Positions 1 to 8,600 of a stretch of DNA of 51,212 nt are shown here, piece after piece. The stretch is taken from contig NZ_JAUSSZ010000019.1 in NCBI RefSeq assembly GCF_030812595.1, positions 1 to 51,212 on the forward strand, read 5' to 3'. The position numbers were made by a program, and so were the translations under genes. This stretch comes from Arthrobacter bambusae (GTDB lineage: Bacteria > Actinomycetota > Actinomycetes > Actinomycetales > Micrococcaceae). Below the pieces are notes generated by a model, which was not told the DNA's origin, ran no database searches, and worked only from the letters and a program-made list of their open reading frames with translations. How positions within the stretch are numbered: the first letter of the stretch is position 1; each line of letters starts with the position of its first letter.

Positions 1-2
1 TC

Positions 3-59
3 GGCTGGAAAACACCCGCGCAAGCCCTCGAACAAATACTGGAAGAATCAGCAGCATAA
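3..59 (+). mobile_element. 3' end of an IS30-family transposase, cut by the window edge
   Basis: The frame starting at base 3 reads GWKTPAQALEQILEESAA and stops with TAA at 57-59. The stretch GWKTPAxAL close to the C-terminus is typical of IS30-family transposases (DDE integrase core lies upstream, outside the window). The sequence after the stop, roughly 60-90 (GTTGCAACCACCACTTGAA), looks like the terminal part of such an element. Only the last 18 codons are visible, so whether the copy is intact cannot be judged. Confidence 0.6.
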
Positions 60-91
60 AGGACGCGTTGCAACCACCACTTGAATCCGCC

Positions 92-155
92 GGGCCGGGG
101 AGGGTCAGATGTGAGCCGGCGTCGGGCCGGGGAGGGTCAGATGTGAGCGGGCGTC
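92..155. repeat. Two-copy 32-bp tandem repeat
   Basis: Bases 92-123 and 124-155 are the same 32-bp unit with one difference (GAGCCGGCG against GAGCGGGCG). Each holds GAGGGTCAGATGTGAGC. The array lies between the IS30 remnant and the stop codon of the first minus-strand gene. A different 32-bp array with a similar core (GGTCAGGTGTGG) closes the right end of the window. Confidence 0.85.
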
Positions 156-158
156 GGG

Positions 159-530
159 TTAGATGTTTCCCGTGGATCCCGACGTGCCGCCGAGGAGCGC
201 GGCCATGGTTCGCCATCGGGCGATCTCGCAGCCGTCCGTCCGGCTGAAGCGGCTGCTGACCTCGCGCCCGTGGAACCGGCCCGTCACCAGGGCCACCTGC
301 GGGCCGCCGTATTGCTGGGTACAAATCCGGTCCGGCCGGGGAATCGGAAAGAAGATCTCTTCGCCGAATTGTTCGACGGCCGCAAGCGCCGCGCGGGGGT
401 CCGGAAGGGTTGAGCCCTCGGAGACTTCCCCGCCTGAGCCGAGCAGGACGAACTCATGGTCCACGGCACCTGGTGACTCCGTCAGGGTGACGGTGAGCTC
501 GACGTCGTACTTTCCTGTGCTTGAAGTCAT
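159..530 (-). CDS. Subtilisin-inhibitor-like (SSI-fold) protein without signal peptide
   Basis: A 123-residue protein with no signal peptide or membrane segment. Its C-terminal half, with C70, the TQQYGGPQ stretch, a V-T-G strand and C101 in DGCEI, lines up with the lipoprotein encoded at 1467-2033. The two cysteines are 31 residues apart in both. This matches the second disulfide and reactive-site region of Streptomyces subtilisin inhibitor (C71/C101). The first cysteine pair of that family is missing here. The start overlaps the stop of the upstream gene by 4 bp (ATGA), so translation is probably coupled. Without a secretion signal it may act in the cytoplasm or no longer inhibit proteases. 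The fold assignment is from motif spacing only. Confidence 0.6.
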   Translation of the reverse strand: MTSSTGKYDVELTVTLTESPGAVDHEFVLLGSGGEVSEGSTLPDPRAALAAVEQFGEEIFFPIPRPDRICTQQYGGPQVALVTGRFHGREVSSRFSRTDGCEIARWRTMAALLGGTSGSTGNI

Positions 531-1492
531 TGCTGTCCTTCGTGAGGCTGTGTTTGTACCAGGAGATCCAGAAGCGGCTGCACGGTTTCGAGGACGCGCC
601 CGCGGAGCGCTTGGGCTTCGGCGGCGAATGCCCGCTGATACTCAACGTACTCGGCCTTGCCTTGCGGTGTCTCGATCCTGATGGCCGGATATCCCCACTC
701 TTCAAGATCGTAGGGCGAGGCCTGCATGTCCATGGTCCGGATCCGCCACGACAGTTCGAAGCAGTCCATCACGAGTTCGCTCGGCAGAGCCGGCGTCAAT
801 TTGTACGCCCATTTATACAGGTCCATGTTGGCGTGCAGGCAGCCGGGCTGCTCCATGATGCGTTGGTTGTCCCGCGTGGGGGTGAGCTCGTTGAGCGGGA
901 TGGCGTCCGGAGTGTAGAAACGGAAGGCGTCGAAGTGTGAACAGCGGATCCGGTTGTTTTCCACCACGGTGTCTGTGCCTTCGGAACCGAGCCGCAGCTT
1001 GAGGTACTCATGGCGGAGATCGAACTTGTCCTGGCGGTAGACCATGGCCCACTCGTGCAGTCCGAAGCAACCAAATTGGGCCGCCCGCGCAACGGTTCCC
1101 CGGAGGATGATGCCCGCGAAGCGGACGGCCTCGGTGCGGTCGGACAGGAACCGGCGGCGATCGAAGGTCACCGCAACGGTGCCGGCGGGCAGTCCGACGG
1201 CCGCCAGCGCGCCGTCGTCGAGCATTCGGTAATACTTCCACGCTGCCCGCTCGGCGGCTTTGGGGCCGGAGAGGACGACGCCGTCACCCGGGTGCCAGCG
1301 CAGCAGCTGGCCGGGCTTCTGGGTGTAGTAGGTGAAGAGGAAGTCCTCGACCGGATGTTTCCGGCCTGCGGAGCGACGGGCCAAGTACGGCTTGGCGTAA
1401 CGCTCGACGCGGGCGTGGTGGGCAGCCTCCAGCGCGAGCCATTTCTCTTGCGGGAGGTGCTTGTACTTAGGCTCCGGCACCGCTGGAACCAA
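527..1492 (-). CDS. Conserved protein of the group usually labelled 3-methyladenine DNA glycosylase
   Basis: A 321-residue soluble protein that I recognise from actinobacterial genomes by its N-terminal half: ARVERYAKPYLARR, then HPVEDFLFTYYTQKPGQL and RWHPGDGVVLSGP. Homologues are commonly annotated as 3-methyladenine DNA glycosylase. I see no helix-hairpin-helix or other known glycosylase motif, so that name is only a label. The reading frame begins 26 bp inside the 3' end of the SSI-like lipoprotein gene and ends in a 4-bp overlap with the second SSI-like gene. The three genes therefore look co-transcribed. The start at 1492 is the first usable one in frame and is moderately certain. Confidence 0.6.
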   Translation of the reverse strand: MVPAVPEPKYKHLPQEKWLALEAAHHARVERYAKPYLARRSAGRKHPVEDFLFTYYTQKPGQLLRWHPGDGVVLSGPKAAERAAWKYYRMLDDGALAAVGLPAGTVAVTFDRRRFLSDRTEAVRFAGIILRGTVARAAQFGCFGLHEWAMVYRQDKFDLRHEYLKLRLGSEGTDTVVENNRIRCSHFDAFRFYTPDAIPLNELTPTRDNQRIMEQPGCLHANMDLYKWAYKLTPALPSELVMDCFELSWRIRTMDMQASPYDLEEWGYPAIRIETPQGKAEYVEYQRAFAAEAQALRGRVLETVQPLLDLLVQTQPHEGQQ

Positions 1493-2033
1493 GGATGTCG
1501 GCGACGGCGGCCCATGCGGAAATTTCGCAGCCGTCAGTCAGTTTGTAGGAGGACTCGACGCCCACGCCATCGACAGCCCCGGTGACTATTGCCGTCTGGG
1601 GTCCGCCGTAACGCTGGTCGCAGACCTGGTCGCTGGGGCGCGGCGCGCGTGTGAGGAGGGCGGGGTTGTTCTTGAGTGCTGCACACGAAGCGGCTGCGGT
1701 GGGGTGGTGGCTTTCCGCGGCGGGGACGCCGCCGGTGCAGACGAGCGTGTAGCTTTCAGGGGCTGCCGTGGGGGAGAGCTTGACGATGATGGAAAGCTCG
1801 GCGTCTCCGCGGCTGGGGGAGCTGGGCGCGGTGGGGGAGAACGACGGGGTCGGTTTGCCGCTGGGAGAGGCCGTTTCGTCGGGCAAAAGTCCGGTGGGGC
1901 TGCTCGACGGCGACGAGGAGGTGCTGCTACCGGTCGCCGAAGTGCTGGGCGAGCTGCCTCCGGGGCCCGTGCAGGCGGCAAGCCCAGCGACGGCGAGGAC
2001 GGCCAGCACGGACCGGACTATTCGCAGGCGCAT
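1467..2033 (-). CDS. Subtilisin-inhibitor-like lipoprotein
   Basis: 188 residues. A lipoprotein signal peptide (residues 1-20, lipobox LAAC with C21) is followed by a Ser/Pro/Thr-rich linker (about 22-75) and a C-terminal domain (about 78-180). That domain carries four cysteines, C99, C117, C138 and C169. Their spacing (18 and 31) fits the two disulfides of Streptomyces subtilisin inhibitor (15 and 30), and the CDQRY and DGCEIS segments fit its reactive-site and C-terminal strands. The predicted P1 residue would be Q140, unlike the Met/Lys/Arg of classical inhibitors. It is expected on the outer face of the membrane. A good ribosome site (AAGGAGA) precedes the ATG, 15 bp after the marR stop. 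Confidence 0.65.
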   Translation of the reverse strand: MRLRIVRSVLAVLAVAGLAACTGPGGSSPSTSATGSSTSSSPSSSPTGLLPDETASPSGKPTPSFSPTAPSSPSRGDAELSIIVKLSPTAAPESYTLVCTGGVPAAESHHPTAAASCAALKNNPALLTRAPRPSDQVCDQRYGGPQTAIVTGAVDGVGVESSYKLTDGCEISAWAAVADILGSSGAGA

Positions 2034-2048
2034 GGGTTTCTCCTTGAT

Positions 2049-2552
2049 TTATGCCAGTTTATCGCCCGTGCCGGTAATCGGTTGCTGCGTGGCCGCGATG
2101 AGCCCGGTCATTGCCCGGTGCAGTTCAGCTACTTCGGCCCGGGTCAGCTGGAGCCGCTCCATGATGGTTCCCGGAACGGCCGTGGCCTGTTGCCTGAGCG
2201 CGGCGCCTGCCTCCGTCAAGGTGATGGCCAAGGCCCTTTCATTCCCGTGGACGCGGTTGCGGGTCACGAATCCGGCTTCTTCGAGCCGGCGCAGGATCGG
2301 TGAAAGGGTGGCTGGCTCGTGCAGGAGGGCGTCGCTGATCTCCTTGAGTGTGCGCGGGCTGCGTTCCCATAGGGCAAGCATCACGAGGTACTGCGGATGG
2401 GTCAGCCCCATTTTCTCAAGCACCGGTTTGTAGACGCCAACCACGCTTCGCGACGCCACCGTCAGGGCGAAGCACAATTGGCGCTCGAGCAGAAGGTCGT
2501 CTTCCGCCGGGGCGGTGGTTTCAGGGGCGCTGGGTGTGCCTGCGGCAGCCAT
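2049..2552 (-). CDS. MarR-family transcriptional regulator
   Basis: 167 residues with the MarR winged-helix plan: an N-terminal dimerisation helix, then GLTHPQYLVMLALWE, the recognition region EISDALLHEPATLSPILRRLEEAGFVTR (about residues 65-100) and the wing with the usual basic turn VHGNERALAITLTEAG. It would bind a palindrome as a dimer and respond to a small ligand or oxidant. The next gene downstream (SSI-like lipoprotein) starts 15 bp beyond its stop, so it probably leads a four-gene operon. A perfect palindrome lies between it and the divergent small gene at 2662. No conserved N-terminal cysteine of the OhrR type is seen, although C28 (RQLCFAL) sits in the first helix and could be redox-active. 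Confidence 0.85.
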   Translation of the reverse strand: MAAAGTPSAPETTAPAEDDLLLERQLCFALTVASRSVVGVYKPVLEKMGLTHPQYLVMLALWERSPRTLKEISDALLHEPATLSPILRRLEEAGFVTRNRVHGNERALAITLTEAGAALRQQATAVPGTIMERLQLTRAEVAELHRAMTGLIAATQQPITGTGDKLA

Positions 2553-2598
2553 GGCTTACTCCGTTCCATGTGGGCGACCGGGCGGTGCCGATCAATAG

Positions 2599-2625
2599 TT
2601 AGTGCACTAATTATTAGTGTACTCT
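2599..2625. promoter_or_regulatory. Candidate MarR operator, palindrome plus imperfect copy
   Basis: TTAGTGCACTAA at 2599-2610 is a perfect 12-bp palindrome. An imperfect second copy, TTAGTGTACTCT, starts at 2614, so the repeats are 15 bp apart. The pair lies in the A/T-rich gap between the divergent marR gene (start 2552) and the small plus-strand gene (start 2662). This is where an autoregulatory MarR operator would be expected. Confidence 0.55.
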
Positions 2626-2661
2626 TAACTCACATCATCCTTTTGAGAGAGGGTAGACCCG

Positions 2662-2886
2662 GTGGCCAAAGAGACCATGACCCAGAGATTCATGCGTGCA
2701 ACCGGCAGGCTGCGGATCATTTTCGGGCCAGCGCACAGCAGTTCCCTGGATCATGAAATGACCGAGGAGAACAAGCGCCTCCTCGCGCGGCGCCAAGCCG
2801 AAGCGCAACAGTGGGAGACCATCCGCAGGCCCGACGGCACCACCTACGTGGTGCCAAAGAACCCTGCCGACAGGTCCCTTCGCTAA
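2662..2886 (+). CDS. Small conserved hypothetical protein, paralogue of the next gene
   Basis: 74 residues, GTG start 2662, with a purine-rich site (GAGAGAGGGTAG) just upstream. The N-terminal part FMRATGRLRIIFGPA (residues 10-24) matches FMKVTDRLRFWFGPA in the neighbouring small protein. The remainder is charged and ends in a basic tail (RRPDGTTYVVPKNPADRSLR). There is no signal peptide or membrane segment. It lies divergent from marR and may be its target. I do not recognise a function. Confidence 0.6.
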   Translation: MAKETMTQRFMRATGRLRIIFGPAHSSSLDHEMTEENKRLLARRQAEAQQWETIRRPDGTTYVVPKNPADRSLR

Positions 2887-3016
2887 TTTACTCACGCCCC
2901 GCCTCGATGGCGTCAGCCCGGGCCTTTTACGGCTTGCGGGCGTAAAATTGGCCTCACTGAACCACTCAGTTCCAACCGCACGGCTGGACCTCGCAGCGGG
3001 GAAGGAGGTGGGAATT

Positions 3017-3220
3017 GTGGGACATGCACTCGATAGTTTCATGAAGGTCACCGATCGACTGCGCTTCTGGTTCGGCCCGGCGGCACGGGGCGACATCGAT
3101 GCCCCCGTAGTCCACAGGCATGACGACTTCGAGACGGCGTCGGAAGAAGACCTGGGGCATTTCGTCATCGAAACAGACGACCAAGGCCACCACTACGGAG
3201 TCCGCAAGGAAACCGCCTGA
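3017..3220 (+). CDS. Small conserved hypothetical protein, paralogue of the previous gene
   Basis: 67 residues from GTG at 3017, chosen because a near-perfect ribosome site (AAGGAGGTGG, 3002-3011) sits 5 nt before it; the frame stays open upstream but has no such site. The N-terminal motif FMKVTDRLRFWFGPA (residues 8-22) is shared with the gene at 2662, and both end in a short polar segment with a similar pattern (DDQGHHYGVRKETA here). The second half is acidic. No known domain is recognised. The gene is followed by a strong terminator. Confidence 0.65.
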   Translation: MGHALDSFMKVTDRLRFWFGPAARGDIDAPVVHRHDDFETASEEDLGHFVIETDDQGHHYGVRKETA

Positions 3221-3252
3221 GGCCTTTGCGGCTCCAAAGCCGCAGGAAAGCA

Positions 3253-3280
3253 AAGAACCGGAGCGCGAGCTCCGGTTCTT
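3253..3280. terminator. Bidirectional rho-independent terminator with GCGA loop
   Basis: A 12-bp perfect stem, AAGAACCGGAGC paired with GCTCCGGTTCTT, closed by the GNRA-type tetraloop GCGA. It lies between the convergent ends of the small gene (stop 3220, plus) and lysC (stop 3332, minus) and can serve both strands. Confidence 0.8.
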
Positions 3281-3331
3281 CACGTTTAATTACTCAGATC
3301 CCGACGGCTCGTTCCCGACGGCGGAGGTCGC

Positions 3332-4678
3332 CTAGCGGCCCGTGCCGCCATAGACGGTCGCCTCGGCGTCGCCGTCGAGGTCGAACGCCTTGTGGATGGC
3401 GCGCACGGCGTCATCCAGCAGATCGGCGTGCGTAACCACGGAGATGCGGATCTCCGAGGTGGAAATCATGTTGATGTTGATGCCGGCGTCGGAGAGTGCC
3501 TTGAAGAAGGTGGCGGAGACGCCCGGGTGCGAGCGCATGCCGGCACCGATCAAGGAAAGCTTGCCGACGTTCTCGTTGTATTCGATGTTTTCGAAGCCGA
3601 TTTCGGGCTGCGCCGCACGGAGGGCGGTGAGGGCATCGGCGCCTTCGACGATGGGCAGGGTGAAGGAAATATCAGTGCGGCCGGTCCCGTGCGTTGACAC
3701 GTTCTGAACGATCATGTCAATGTTCGAGTGTGCCTTGGCGATGACCTGGAAAATTGCGGCGGCCTTGCCGGGGATGTCCGGGACGCCGACTACGGTGACC
3801 TTGGCTTCTGAACGGTCGTGTGCAACACCGGAGATGATTGGCTGCTCCAAGGCAACTCCCTCTTGAATCGTGATCTTGTCATCGGCGCTGGGCATGACCC
3901 AGGTGCCTTCGTTTTGGCTGAATGAGGACCGGACGTGCAGGGGCACGCCAAATCGGCGAGCGTATTCCACGCAACGCAAGTGCAGGATCTTGGCCCCGGA
4001 AGCTGCCAATTCCAGCATTTCCTCGCTGGAGATACGGTCGATCTTCGTGGCAGTGGAGACCACGCGCGGGTCCGCCGTGTAGATCCCATCGACGTCCGTA
4101 TAGATTTCGCAAACGTCCGCTTCGAGCGCTGCGGCGAGGGCCACGGCGGTTGTATCGGATCCGCCGCGGCCAAGGGTGGTGATTTCCCTGGTGCTCCGGG
4201 TCATGCCTTGGAAGCCGGCCACGATAGCGATGTGTCCCTTGTCCAATGCTGTACGGATGCGGTGGGGGTCGACGTCGATAATGCGCGCCTTGCCGTGGAT
4301 GCCGTCCGTGATCATTCCGGCCTGCGAGCCGGTGAACGACTGGGCAGAGGCGCCGAACTTGTTGATGGCCATGGCGAGCAGGGCCATGGAGATGCGCTCG
4401 CCCGCGGAGAGGAGCATGTCCATTTCACGGGCGGGAGCGGAATCGGTGACTTGAGCGGCGAGATCCAGGAGTTCGTCCGTAGTGTCGCCCATGGCAGAAA
4501 CCACCACGACCACCTCGTTGCCGGCCTTTTGTGCGTCAACCACGCGGCGGGCGACACGCTTGATGCCTTCTGCATCGGACACCGAGGAGCCACCGAACTT
4601 CTGCACGATCAACTGCTTGGTTTTGGCAGCCTGCGCGATCAGGTCTTCGGTTTTCACATCGGTAGTGGGCAAACTCAT
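3332..4678 (-). CDS. lysC: Aspartate kinase
   Basis: 448 residues. It phosphorylates L-aspartate with ATP, the first step towards lysine, methionine, threonine and diaminopimelate. The kinase signature QKFGGSSV is at residues 26-33, followed by SAMGDTTDEL (61-70) and the GRGGSDTTAVALA nucleotide-site region. The C-terminal 170 residues form two ACT regulatory domains (VTVVGVPDIPGKAAAIFQVI, then LSLIGAGMRSHPGVSATFF). The first 22 residues precede the usual family start and also occur, as I recall, in other Arthrobacter sequences. Asd often follows lysC in actinobacteria, but here small convergent genes follow. A TTG codon at residue 277, with a purine-rich site before it, lies where the separate beta subunit begins in Corynebacterium. 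Confidence 0.97.
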   Translation of the reverse strand: MSLPTTDVKTEDLIAQAAKTKQLIVQKFGGSSVSDAEGIKRVARRVVDAQKAGNEVVVVVSAMGDTTDELLDLAAQVTDSAPAREMDMLLSAGERISMALLAMAINKFGASAQSFTGSQAGMITDGIHGKARIIDVDPHRIRTALDKGHIAIVAGFQGMTRSTREITTLGRGGSDTTAVALAAALEADVCEIYTDVDGIYTADPRVVSTATKIDRISSEEMLELAASGAKILHLRCVEYARRFGVPLHVRSSFSQNEGTWVMPSADDKITIQEGVALEQPIISGVAHDRSEAKVTVVGVPDIPGKAAAIFQVIAKAHSNIDMIVQNVSTHGTGRTDISFTLPIVEGADALTALRAAQPEIGFENIEYNENVGKLSLIGAGMRSHPGVSATFFKALSDAGININMISTSEIRISVVTHADLLDDAVRAIHKAFDLDGDAEATVYGGTGR

Positions 4679-4706
4679 GCGCGCACCCTCACTGCATCAA
4701 TTGGGG

Positions 4707-4712
4707 ATCATA
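4707..4712 (-). promoter_or_regulatory. Candidate lysC -10 element
   Basis: On the minus strand TATGAT lies 28 bp before the lysC start codon, in the 182-bp gap between recR and lysC. No convincing -35 box accompanies it. The gap shows no lysine riboswitch or attenuator. Confidence 0.4.
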
Positions 4713-4860
4713 CGTTGCGTGGCCAGGTAACGGCACGGCTACGTGGCTTATGTGGCCAGTTTATCGCCGGGCACGTCGGCCGGGGGAATTGTGACCAAAT
4801 CTCGGCCTTCCGGCGCATGATGGTGCGCAACGGCGTCGGGGTTTTTTGGAAGCGTGCTGC

Positions 4861-5460
4861 CTACATGAGGGCGTTGCGGCGCCCCTCGAAGGCCCTTCCG
4901 AGGGTAACTTCGTCGGCGTACTCGAGATCTCCGCCGACAGGGAGGCCGGACGCGAGCCTGGTTACGGTGATGCCGATCGACTTCAGCATGCGGGCCAGGT
5001 AGGTGGCGGTCGCTTCGCCTTCAAGGTTGGGGTCGGTGGCGATGATGATTTCCTGGATGGCACCGTCATTGAGCCGGGTCAGGAGCTCCCGGATCCGGAG
5101 CTGCTCGGGTCCCATTCCGGCGATGGGATTGATGGCGCCGCCGAGGACGTGGTAACGGCCGCGGAACGAACGCGTGCGTTCCACAGCCAGGACATCCTTG
5201 GATTCTTCGACCACGCAGATCACGGAGGGGTCGCGGCGCGGGTCGCGGCAGATGTTGCACAGTTCCTGCTCGGTGACATTGCCGCACACGGTGCAGAACT
5301 TCACCCGTTCCTTTACCGTGGTGATGGCCGCGACCAGGCGCTTCATGTCCTCGGGATCGGCCTCAAGGATGTGGAAGGCCAGGCGCTGCGCCGACTTCGG
5401 CCCGACGCCGGGGAGCCGGCCGAGCTCGTCGATCAGCTCTTGTACTGCGCCTTCGTACAC
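4861..5460 (-). CDS. recR: Recombination mediator protein RecR
   Basis: 199 residues from GTG at 5460, the family's normal length; the frame is open further upstream but the extra 41 codons look like intergenic DNA. Domains in order: helix-hairpin-helix (LPGVGPKSAQRLA, 16-28), a four-cysteine zinc finger (C56, C59, C68, C71), a Toprim domain (about 80-175, with VVEES and ATDPNLEGEA) and a C-terminal segment. RecR works with RecF/RecO to load RecA on gapped DNA. It follows dnaX on the same strand with a 163-bp gap and is followed by lysC. The ybaB/ebfC gene that commonly lies between dnaX and recR is not present. Confidence 0.97.
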   Translation of the reverse strand: MYEGAVQELIDELGRLPGVGPKSAQRLAFHILEADPEDMKRLVAAITTVKERVKFCTVCGNVTEQELCNICRDPRRDPSVICVVEESKDVLAVERTRSFRGRYHVLGGAINPIAGMGPEQLRIRELLTRLNDGAIQEIIIATDPNLEGEATATYLARMLKSIGITVTRLASGLPVGGDLEYADEVTLGRAFEGRRNALM

Positions 5461-5623
5461 AATGTCCTCGTTCGTTTGGTGTGGACGCCGTTGCTGTTCG
5501 GCGGCGTCGCGGTTTGGTGGAACCCTTTTGCGGGCACCGGAGGGCTCGCAAAAGTGCTTTCTTGAGGTTTCCCCGCCGAACACCGTGCGGGCCCGTGCAG
5601 GGTGCTGTTACAGCGTCCGGTTG

Positions 5624-8600
5624 TTAGCGGCGCATCCCGTCCAGCGACCGTTCTTCCAGTAGCTTTCCGCCCAGAATACGCTCGACGGCAGCCCGTCCAA
5701 AGACTCCTGACTCCTCGATCGTTTCGTCGTCGGCACTAGGGATGTCTTCCACTACACTGCCCGGAGCGACGGCAGCCCGTGCGGGTGCTTTCTCGCGCCC
5801 AGCCATCGCTTCGGGACTATTCGAAAGCCGTTGGTAGAGGCTCTGCTTTCCGGTACCCGAAGGCGCCGACACTGTTGCAGGGGCAGGCTCGAGTGCCACG
5901 GCCGAACGCGCGGGTTCGCCTCCGGGCGTCGAGCCCGCTGCCGGTGCTCCCGCTGCCGGTGCACCCGGGATGGAGGCTGCGGCTTGTGGGCCTGTGGCTT
6001 GGGGCGCCGACCACGTCGTCGACCAATCGGCTGCTGGCGCCGGGGCCGGCTCTGAAGCCTGCGGCTGGCTTGGCATCTGCGCTGCGGCAGGTTCATAGAC
6101 GGGACTTGGCGTCGCTGACCCCGATGAAGTGGCCTGACCGGCACGGTCGGCAGGGGTGCCCGAGGCCGCGGAGCCAACGTTGGACTCGGTGCCGACCACC
6201 CACGAGCCCGGCGCGTGCTCAACAGCCCTGGACCACGGATCATCAGAGGCCTCGGGCTTCTTCTCCAAAGGCGCCTGGGAGGAGCTATTTCTCATGGGCG
6301 CAGAGCTGGCGACGCTCGCACCGTTCGCCGCGGAATCAGCTGGTGTCAAAGCGGCGGACGACGGCGCGACTGCCCGGGCGGCGGAACCGGCAGTGGGCAT
6401 GGCGGTGAAGCCCGAAGGAGCTGCGGGTGCCCAGTCCATGGGCGGCTCTTCGTCCAGAGGGGGAGCGTCTTCGTCCCGCGGGGGACCCCAATCATCATCC
6501 GAGTATGAATAGTCGGCGGCCGGGGCCGGCGGGGCCATCGCGGGCGATGGAGCCGTTGAGGTTGACGATGCCGGGGCGGCTGCCGGGGCCGGAGCCTGCG
6601 TTGCGGAATCGGGCCGGGCGCGTGCTGCCTCGGATGCAGGTGCCGCAGGTACGGCTGCTGCTGGTGCGGCTGCGGTTCCTGTTGCGGGTGTGGTTGGTGC
6701 TGGTGCCGTATTGGCGTTGCCTGTCCCCGTGGCGGCAGGTCGTTGTGCCGCAGCGCCAAGTCCCCATTCGCTATCTACATCTGACGGCACAGCCGGTGAG
6801 GTGCCACCCCTTTCGGAGGGCGTCGGGTCAGCCGGTGCTTTTGGGTTTGGCTCAGAGCTACCTGCGCTGTTGCCGCCGACGACCGAAGTGATTTGGCAGT
6901 CCATGCCGATCGTCTGGTGGATGGCCTGGCGAAGGTTCTCTGCATGGTCCGCACGGCTGAACGCGCTCGCAAGGCCGTCAGTGCTGAATGCCAGAGTCAG
7001 AATTTGGCCGTCGAACTGCGCCACTTGCGCGTTCGCTCCGACCAGTGCCCAGCTGCTGCGTTTGATCTTGGTCAGGGTCTGGAGGATCTCGGGCCAAGCC
7101 CGCCGGATCACCTCCACATCGGCCCCGCCGGTAGCGGGACGGGAGCCCTGCGTTGGCGGCCCTGCGGGCGCAGGCGGTCCTGCTTGCGCAGGCGGTCCTG
7201 CTTGCGCTGGCGTTTGAGCGGGCGCTGGGGCCGGCGCCGGGACTGGCCCGGCTGTTTGGTGCGCCGCAGGCGTTTGAGCTGGTGCGGCCGCGGGCTGGGG
7301 CCGGTCCTGATTTCCCGCTGCTTGGGCTGACGGCGCCTGGGCAGCTAGTGGCGCCACAGGAGCTTGGGTAGGCGCCGGTGCAGCTTGTTCCGGAGCCGGG
7401 CGGCTGGTTTGTTGCCTGGTTTCGTCCACGGGCCAATCAGTAGTGGACACCCGCGGCGGCGTCAGTTGTTCCCTGGGCGGTTCCACGGAAGCAACCGGTT
7501 GGGTCGGAGCCGAAGCCTTCGCCACCTCCGCCGGCCTGGACGCGGCTGCGCCGGTCATGGGCGAGTCGGACATGGGTGCGCCGGGTGCCGGCGAGACGGG
7601 AACGGGACTGGCGGCCGCCGTCGGGCGTTCCGTTGGTTGATCCGACGGACGGCCGGTTGGCATGGCGGAAGTGGAAGGGGCTGCGGCAGCCGCCGGGGAC
7701 GTATGGGCTTCGGCGGAAGGAAGTGCTCCCCCGTAGTTGAGGCGGCGCTCGACGCGGTCGATGCGGGCCGCGATGCCCCGCTCTGTCTGCTCGGAACTGG
7801 GCAGCAGTATCCGGGCGCAGAGCAGCTCAAGATGCAGCCGGGGCGAGGTGGCGCCGGTCATTTCAGTGAGTGCGGTGTTGGTGACATCGGCCGCGCGGGA
7901 GAGCTCGGCGGCACCGAGGTTGTTGGCTTGGCTACGCATGCGGGTGATCTGGTCCGCAGGCATGCCGCGGAGGATGGCCTGGGCGCTTTCCGGCATGGCT
8001 TGCACGATGATGAGGTCGCGGAAGCGCTCCAGCAAGTCCTCGACGAAGCGGCGGGGATCGTGCCCCGTTTGGATGACGCGGTCAACAGCCCGAAAGACGG
8101 TGGCCGAGTCGGACGCGGCGATTGCTTCCACGACGTCGTCCAGCAATGAAGCGTGGGTGTATCCGAGCAGCGCGACTGCGAGTTCGTAGTCCAGGCCGTT
8201 GGGTCCGGCGCCGGCCATGAGCTGGTCAAGTACGGAGAGGGAATCGCGCACGGAACCGCCGCCGGCCCGGATGACGAGGGAGAGTACGCCGGGAGCGACC
8301 GGCACGTTTTCCTGTTGGCAGAGAAGCTCGAGGTACTGCATCAGGGGCTCGGGTGGCACCAGCCGGAATGGGTAGTGGTGCGTGCGGGAGCGGATGGTGC
8401 CGATGACCTTGTCCGGCTCTGTGGTGGCGAAGATGAATTTGATGTGTTCCGGCGGTTCTTCGACGATTTTGAGCAGCGCGTTGAAACCGGCAGAGGTGAC
8501 CATGTGGGCTTCGTCAATGATGAAGATCTTGTAGCGGTCCCGGACCGGGGCGAAGGTAGCGCGTTCGCGCAGATCGCGGGCGTCGTCCACGCCACCGTGG

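Noticed and set aside
3332..4860. Lysine riboswitch or attenuator before lysC
   Set aside because: The 182-bp leader shows no conserved lysine-riboswitch elements and no leader peptide with lysine codons.
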